Made by a program: the position numbers and the translations under genes. The notes beneath the pieces were generated by a model. It did no database searches. It saw nothing but the letters and a program-made list of their open reading frames with translations, and had not been told where the DNA came from. This document shows, in pieces, positions 1-5,816 of a stretch of DNA of 5,816 nucleotides. The stretch comes from an uncultured Acidobacteriota bacterium (GTDB lineage Bacteria > Acidobacteriota > Vicinamibacteria > Vicinamibacterales > UBA8438), in the NCBI GenBank assembly GCA_937888665.1, contig CALBET010000387.1, positions 1 through 5,816 on the forward strand, read 5' to 3'. Position 1 is the first letter of the stretch. Each line of letters begins with the position of its first letter.

Positions 1-220
1 CGGGGGTGGCGGCCCTCTTTCGCGCGGCCTCCTGAACCTTGTTTTCCCCCAGGTCGCGGAGACCGGCCGACACGGCGGCCTCCACATGGTCGACGCCGAA
101 CGTCTTCGACACCGCCACCAGGCAGATATCCGCCTGGCTTCTGCCGCTGCGGGCGGCGGCGGCAGCGACCCGGGCGGTCACCGATGTCAGGTTCGCGGCA
201 ACGTGGGCAGCAAGGGTCAT
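1..220 (-). CDS. yggS: YggS/PLPBP family pyridoxal phosphate homeostasis protein, N-terminal part (3' end outside window)
   Basis: Translating the minus strand from the ATG at 220-218 gives 73 codons with no stop before the window edge. Residues 33-40 (CLVAVSKT) match the conserved strand ending in the PLP-binding lysine of the YggS/PROSC family, here K39. Residues 56-64 (DLGENKVQE) match the family's next hallmark, the GEN-x-VQE segment. The family is a single-domain fold-type III PLP-binding protein of about 220-250 residues, so roughly a third is present. Members bind PLP without a known catalytic reaction and are thought to buffer or deliver free PLP in the cytosol. Residues 14-24 are alanine-rich, as in many GC-rich homologues. 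The start lies 21 bases after the TPR gene's stop, with no purine-rich Shine-Dalgarno sequence (the gap is mostly GGGCCC-type sequence), so translation may be coupled to that gene. Family assignment is firm; function beyond PLP homeostasis is not established. Confidence 0.93.
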   Translation of the reverse strand, partial: MTLAAHVAANLTSVTARVAAAAARSGRSQADICLVAVSKTFGVDHVEAAVSAGLRDLGENKVQEAARKRAATP

Positions 221-241
221 GTGGTAACGGCCCGGGCCCGG

Positions 242-1210
242 TCAGCGTCCCAGGGCTTCGAGGCGGCGCCTGGCGTCCTCCGCGAATTCGCCGCTCGGTG
301 CCGCCCCCACGTAGCGAGCAAACGCCTGGCTGGCCGCCACCCGATCGCCACCGATGTCCCGGGCGCGGCCGAGCCAGTAGTAGGCGTCAACGAGCGTGCG
401 GTCAGCCGCCAACGCGGCGTCGAACTGTCTCACCGCGTCGTCGACGTTGCCGGAACTCAAGAAGGCTCTGCCGCGGACCAAGATGTCTCGCGCTTGGGCC
501 CGACTCGCCTCAAGCGATCGGATCGCGATCCGGTTGGCCTCTCCACGTGCGGCCGCCGCGTCGTCCGGCCGATTCTGTTTGGAGAAGATGTCTGCCAGCC
601 CATGGTAGGCGGGGGCGTAGTCCGATCGGATGTCGAGCGCGCGTCGAAACGCCGCTTCGGCGTCATCGAATCGACCCTGCCGACCGTAGGCAACCCCGAT
701 GTTGAAATAGCAATCGACGCAGGACGGCATCATGCGCAGCGCCGCTTCGAAGTGGGTGATCGCCTGCTCGACGTCACCCGAGCGGTTCGCCTGCACGCCG
801 GACGCGAACGCCGCCGCCGCCGCGCGATCGTCGCCCGACGCACGCAGCCACGGGGCCGCCGCGCGCCCCGCTTCCAGGACGAAGTGGACGTCAGTGACGC
901 CTCCCGCATGTACGAGCACGCGAAAAATCTGACTGCCGAGGTCGTTCGTCTCAGCGCTGACGCTGTAGTGACCGGGCGACAACCCTGTCTGTTCGAAGCG
1001 GCCGTGCTCGTCGGTCGTCGCGTCGTGGCGGGCGGTGCCGAGGCCGAGCGTCACCACGGCAACGGCGACCTCGGGCACCGGGTCGCCCCCAGGCCCGGTG
1101 ACGAGGCCCCGGACCGAGCCGCTCTCCTGTGCATGGGCACCCAGGGCCGAGGAGACCATGATTACCCACACAACCAGCAGATTCCACCGTCTGGTTGAAC
1201 CGACGCGCAC
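242..1210 (-). CDS. Exported protein with a carboxypeptidase-regulatory-like domain and TPR repeats
   Basis: This 322-residue protein is not a named gene. Residues 1-27 look like a Sec signal peptide: basic start (R2, R7, R8), hydrophobic core LLVVWVIMVSSAL, likely cleavage after AHA at 25-27. Residues about 31-113 form a carboxypeptidase-regulatory-like beta-sandwich (GSVRGLV, then TTDEHGRFEQTGLSPGHYSV). Residues about 134-225 hold roughly three TPR helix pairs (e.g. DVEQAITHFEAALRM, FDDAEAAFRRALDI), and residues about 241-320 hold one or two more, including NVDDAVRQFDAALAAD. No catalytic motif is visible, so a periplasmic or surface scaffold is the best guess. The start is GTG (1210-1208). 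It is the first usable start after the preceding stop codon, which lies in the same frame three codons upstream, and it preserves the whole signal peptide. The next ATG (residue 18) would destroy it. It sits 9 bases after the helicase gene and 21 before yggS, suggesting cotranscription. C164 and C167 form a CxxC pair of unknown meaning. Confidence 0.88.
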   Translation of the reverse strand: MRVGSTRRWNLLVVWVIMVSSALGAHAQESGSVRGLVTGPGGDPVPEVAVAVVTLGLGTARHDATTDEHGRFEQTGLSPGHYSVSAETNDLGSQIFRVLVHAGGVTDVHFVLEAGRAAAPWLRASGDDRAAAAAFASGVQANRSGDVEQAITHFEAALRMMPSCVDCYFNIGVAYGRQGRFDDAEAAFRRALDIRSDYAPAYHGLADIFSKQNRPDDAAAARGEANRIAIRSLEASRAQARDILVRGRAFLSSGNVDDAVRQFDAALAADRTLVDAYYWLGRARDIGGDRVAASQAFARYVGAAPSGEFAEDARRRLEALGR

Positions 1211-1219
1211 GGTGCCAGT

Positions 1220-3220
1220 CTACATGCCTTTTCTGGTCAGGAACTCCTCCACGTCACCGATCTCGCGGACTATTGGTGACGGCGGCAGCGATGCCAGGAA
1301 GCGCCGACCGTACCCCTTGCTGAGCATCCGGGAGTCGAGGATCGACAGCACGCCGCGGTCCTGCCGGTGCCGAATCAAGCGACCGATGCCTTGCAGCAGG
1401 GTGAGGATGGCCAGCGGCACCTGGTAGTCCGAGAACGGGCTGCCGCCGTCCTGGGCGATGGCGTCCATGCGAGCCGCGGTGATCGGGTCGCTGGGCGGCG
1501 TGAACGGCAGCTTGTCGATGATCACGCAGCTCAGGGTGTCGCCGGCCACGTCCACCCCCTGCCAGAAGCTCGATGTGGCCAGCAGTACGGCATTCGGGGT
1601 TGCCCGGAAGTTGCGCAGGAGCACGGAGCGCGGCGCCGTGCCCTGGACCAGCAACGGAAATCGGCTACTGGTCGCCATCAGCCGGTGTATCTGGTGCAGG
1701 GTGGCGTAGCTCGTGAACAAGACGAACGCACGGCCTCGCGTGGCCTCCAGCAGGGCCGTGATCCGTTCCGCGGCGACCTGACTGAAGTTCGGCGCGCGCG
1801 GCTCCGGCATCCCGGTGGGCAGATACAGGACGGTCTGATTGGCGTAATCGAACTCAGAAGCCAACCGGATTTCGACCGCGTCGAGAATGCCGAGCCGCGA
1901 CCGCTGATACGCGAACGACCCGTCGACCGCGAGCGTCGCCGAGGTGAGGACGGTCGCCTGCATCCGCTCGAGCAGGAGCTCTCGAATGATCGACGAGACA
2001 TCGACTGGCGACGCCCGCAGGAACAGGCCGCGTCCTCGCCGCTCGAGAAAATAGACAAAACCCCCGTCGGCCGTTTCCAGGACGAAGTCGATCTGGTCGC
2101 TCAATTCGCGCGCGCGGCGTCCCACTGAACGGAGGTCTTCGGAGCGGTCCGCGAGTGGGGCGAGCAGGTCTTCGAGTCCTCGAAGGGCGCTGGCCAGCTG
2201 TCGGCCCTGCTCCATCACCGGCGCCAGGATGTCGGCGTCGAGACGGGTGCGGTCGGCCGACGGGAGATGCTTCTGGACGGCGCCGAAGAACAGCGCGGTC
2301 AGTCGCTCTATCTGGTCGAGCCCGGCTCGGGTGGGGTCCGCGGCGTCGGGTGTGTCGGCCAGGTCGCGGTCGAGATACCGGCTGGCGTCGCCGACCAGGC
2401 GCTCGAGCCGGTAGGTGCTGACCGACACGCCGAAATACTGCGTGGCGACGTCTTCGAGCTGATGCGCCTCGTCGATGACTGCGTAGTGGCAGGCCGGAAT
2501 CACCTCGCCGTACGCGGACTGGCGCACGGCCGCGTCGGCGCACAGCAGATGGTGGTTCACGATGACGAGGTCGGACTCGGCCGCGTTCCGCCGCATCCGT
2601 GTCACGAAGCATTCGTCGTGCTGGGGGCAGTCGGTGCCGACGCAGTTCTCCGACGTGGCTGAGATCTCACCCCAGAACGGGAGGTCGTCCGGCAGGTCCT
2701 CGATCTCCGCGCGGTCGCCGGTGTCGGTTTGCCGGGCCCACTCGGCGATGTCCTCCACGTACCCCTCGTCCGTCGCGGTACGCAGTTCGTCTCCCGAGCG
2801 ATACGCGTCGAAACGATGGAGGCACAGGTAGTTGCCTCGCCCCTTCATGTACGTGGCGGTGAAGTCCACCTTCAGCGCCCCACGAAGGGCCGGTAGATCC
2901 TTGTAGTAGATCTGATCCTGCAGCTGTTTGGTGCCGGTGGAGAGCAGGACCCGGTGCCCGCTGAGGATGGCCGGCACCAGATACGCCAGCGTCTTGCCGA
3001 TCCCGGTTCCCGCCTCTGCCAGCAGGACCCCCCCGCTCTCGAACACCTCGGCGACGCCGACCGCCATCTCGCGCTGGGAGTCGCGCGCTTCGAACGATGG
3101 CAACGCATGAGCCAGCGCGCCGTCGGCGGCGAACGCCGCATCGACCCGTTCCGTGAGCGACGGGGCCGCTTCTCTGGTCTCGCCGTCGGGCTGCGCACTG
3201 TCCATGTGGTCTGAAGTCAT
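1220..3220 (-). CDS. dinG: DinG/YoaA-type iron-sulfur superfamily 2 DNA helicase (XPD-like)
   Basis: This 666-residue cytosolic protein carries the full motif set of ATP-dependent 5'-3' XPD/DinG helicases. A Q-motif-like RDSQREMA is at 47-53 and Walker A AEAGTGIGKT at 68-77 (K76). Motif Ia STGTKQLQDQ is at 94-103. The DEAH box is at 250-253. SAT is at 427-429, the FWQGVD motif at 552-557, and motif VI QGIGRLIRHRQDRG at 610-623. Four cysteines, C133, C193, C198 and C204, have the C-x4-C-x5-C end spacing of the 4Fe-4S domain between Walker A and DEAH. The length lies between E. coli YoaA and DinG, and there is no N-terminal exonuclease domain as in Firmicutes DinG. Such helicases unwind replication or repair intermediates, including R-loops and damaged forks. 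DinG versus YoaA cannot be settled here, so the symbol is a family label. The ATG at 3220 has no good Shine-Dalgarno; a second ATG is at codon 6. It lies 45 bases after glyA and 9 before the TPR gene. Confidence 0.95.
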   Translation of the reverse strand: MTSDHMDSAQPDGETREAAPSLTERVDAAFAADGALAHALPSFEARDSQREMAVGVAEVFESGGVLLAEAGTGIGKTLAYLVPAILSGHRVLLSTGTKQLQDQIYYKDLPALRGALKVDFTATYMKGRGNYLCLHRFDAYRSGDELRTATDEGYVEDIAEWARQTDTGDRAEIEDLPDDLPFWGEISATSENCVGTDCPQHDECFVTRMRRNAAESDLVIVNHHLLCADAAVRQSAYGEVIPACHYAVIDEAHQLEDVATQYFGVSVSTYRLERLVGDASRYLDRDLADTPDAADPTRAGLDQIERLTALFFGAVQKHLPSADRTRLDADILAPVMEQGRQLASALRGLEDLLAPLADRSEDLRSVGRRARELSDQIDFVLETADGGFVYFLERRGRGLFLRASPVDVSSIIRELLLERMQATVLTSATLAVDGSFAYQRSRLGILDAVEIRLASEFDYANQTVLYLPTGMPEPRAPNFSQVAAERITALLEATRGRAFVLFTSYATLHQIHRLMATSSRFPLLVQGTAPRSVLLRNFRATPNAVLLATSSFWQGVDVAGDTLSCVIIDKLPFTPPSDPITAARMDAIAQDGGSPFSDYQVPLAILTLLQGIGRLIRHRQDRGVLSILDSRMLSKGYGRRFLASLPPSPIVREIGDVEEFLTRKGM

Positions 3221-3249
3221 GCCGCGGGTATGAACAACGTGGAGCGCTC

Positions 3250-3265
3250 GCTAGTCCCCACGGGA

Positions 3266-3270
<5 letters not shown>
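3250..3270 (-). repeat. Perfect 9-bp inverted repeat across the glyA stop codon (possible terminator or processing hairpin)
   Basis: GCTAGTCCC (3250-3258) and GGGACTAGC (3262-3270) are perfect complements around a 3-base loop. The glyA TAG stop (3268-3266) lies inside one arm. In the minus-strand transcript this would be a compact GC-rich stem at the very end of the gene. No U-tract follows, so it is not a classical intrinsic terminator. An eight-base palindrome GAGCGCTC (3242-3249) directly adjoins it. It could attenuate read-through into the helicase gene, or protect the 3' end of glyA mRNA. The pairing is seen directly; the role is inferred. Confidence 0.6.

Positions 3271-5816
<2,546 letters not shown>

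Noticed and set aside
86..1198. 370-codon open frame on the plus strand opposite the TPR gene
   Set aside because: It is an antisense shadow of a GC-rich gene: arginine-rich, no recognisable domain, and fully covered by a minus-strand gene with a signal peptide and TPR motifs.
1854..2612. 252-codon arginine-rich minus-strand frame inside the helicase gene
   Set aside because: It is a frame-shifted shadow of dinG with extreme R/P/A composition. The dinG frame holds the DEAH, SAT and cysteine motifs here.

Overview
The window is GC-rich bacterial chromosome with tightly packed housekeeping genes. Four genes lie on the minus strand and one, divergent, lies on the plus strand. Lineage cannot be proved from this stretch. 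A secreted protein joining a carboxypeptidase-regulatory-like domain to TPR repeats, together with high GC and compact genes, is a combination common in Acidobacteriota (for example Vicinamibacteria-type metagenome contigs). That placement is an inference only.

Layout, in the direction of minus-strand transcription from right to left: glyA (serine hydroxymethyltransferase, 4549 to 3266), a 45-base gap holding a hairpin, a DinG/YoaA-type iron-sulfur helicase (3220 to 1220), a 9-base gap, an exported TPR protein (1210 to 242), a 21-base gap, and the N-terminal 73 codons of a YggS/PLPBP pyridoxal-phosphate homeostasis protein (220 to 1, cut by the window edge). The short gaps suggest the last three are cotranscribed, possibly with glyA. 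On the plus strand, thiC (HMP-phosphate synthase of thiamine biosynthesis) starts at 4686 and runs off the right edge after 377 codons.

The 136-base divergent region 4550-4685 is the most informative non-coding part. It carries a TATAGT -10-like box facing each way and a perfect 9-bp inverted repeat between them, where both -35 regions would fall. The thiC box is an extended -10 (TGCTATAGT) so close to the ATG that the mRNA would be leaderless, and no TPP riboswitch is visible.

Metabolically, glyA (a PLP enzyme making glycine and methylene-THF), yggS (PLP homeostasis) and thiC (thiamine pyrimidine from the purine intermediate AIR) form a loose cofactor/one-carbon neighbourhood. The helicase and the TPR protein have no obvious link to it. 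I see no mobile element, CRISPR array, RNA gene, defence system or other undescribed multi-gene system here. The points worth checking concern regulation and start sites. No gene-free stretch exceeds 136 bases.
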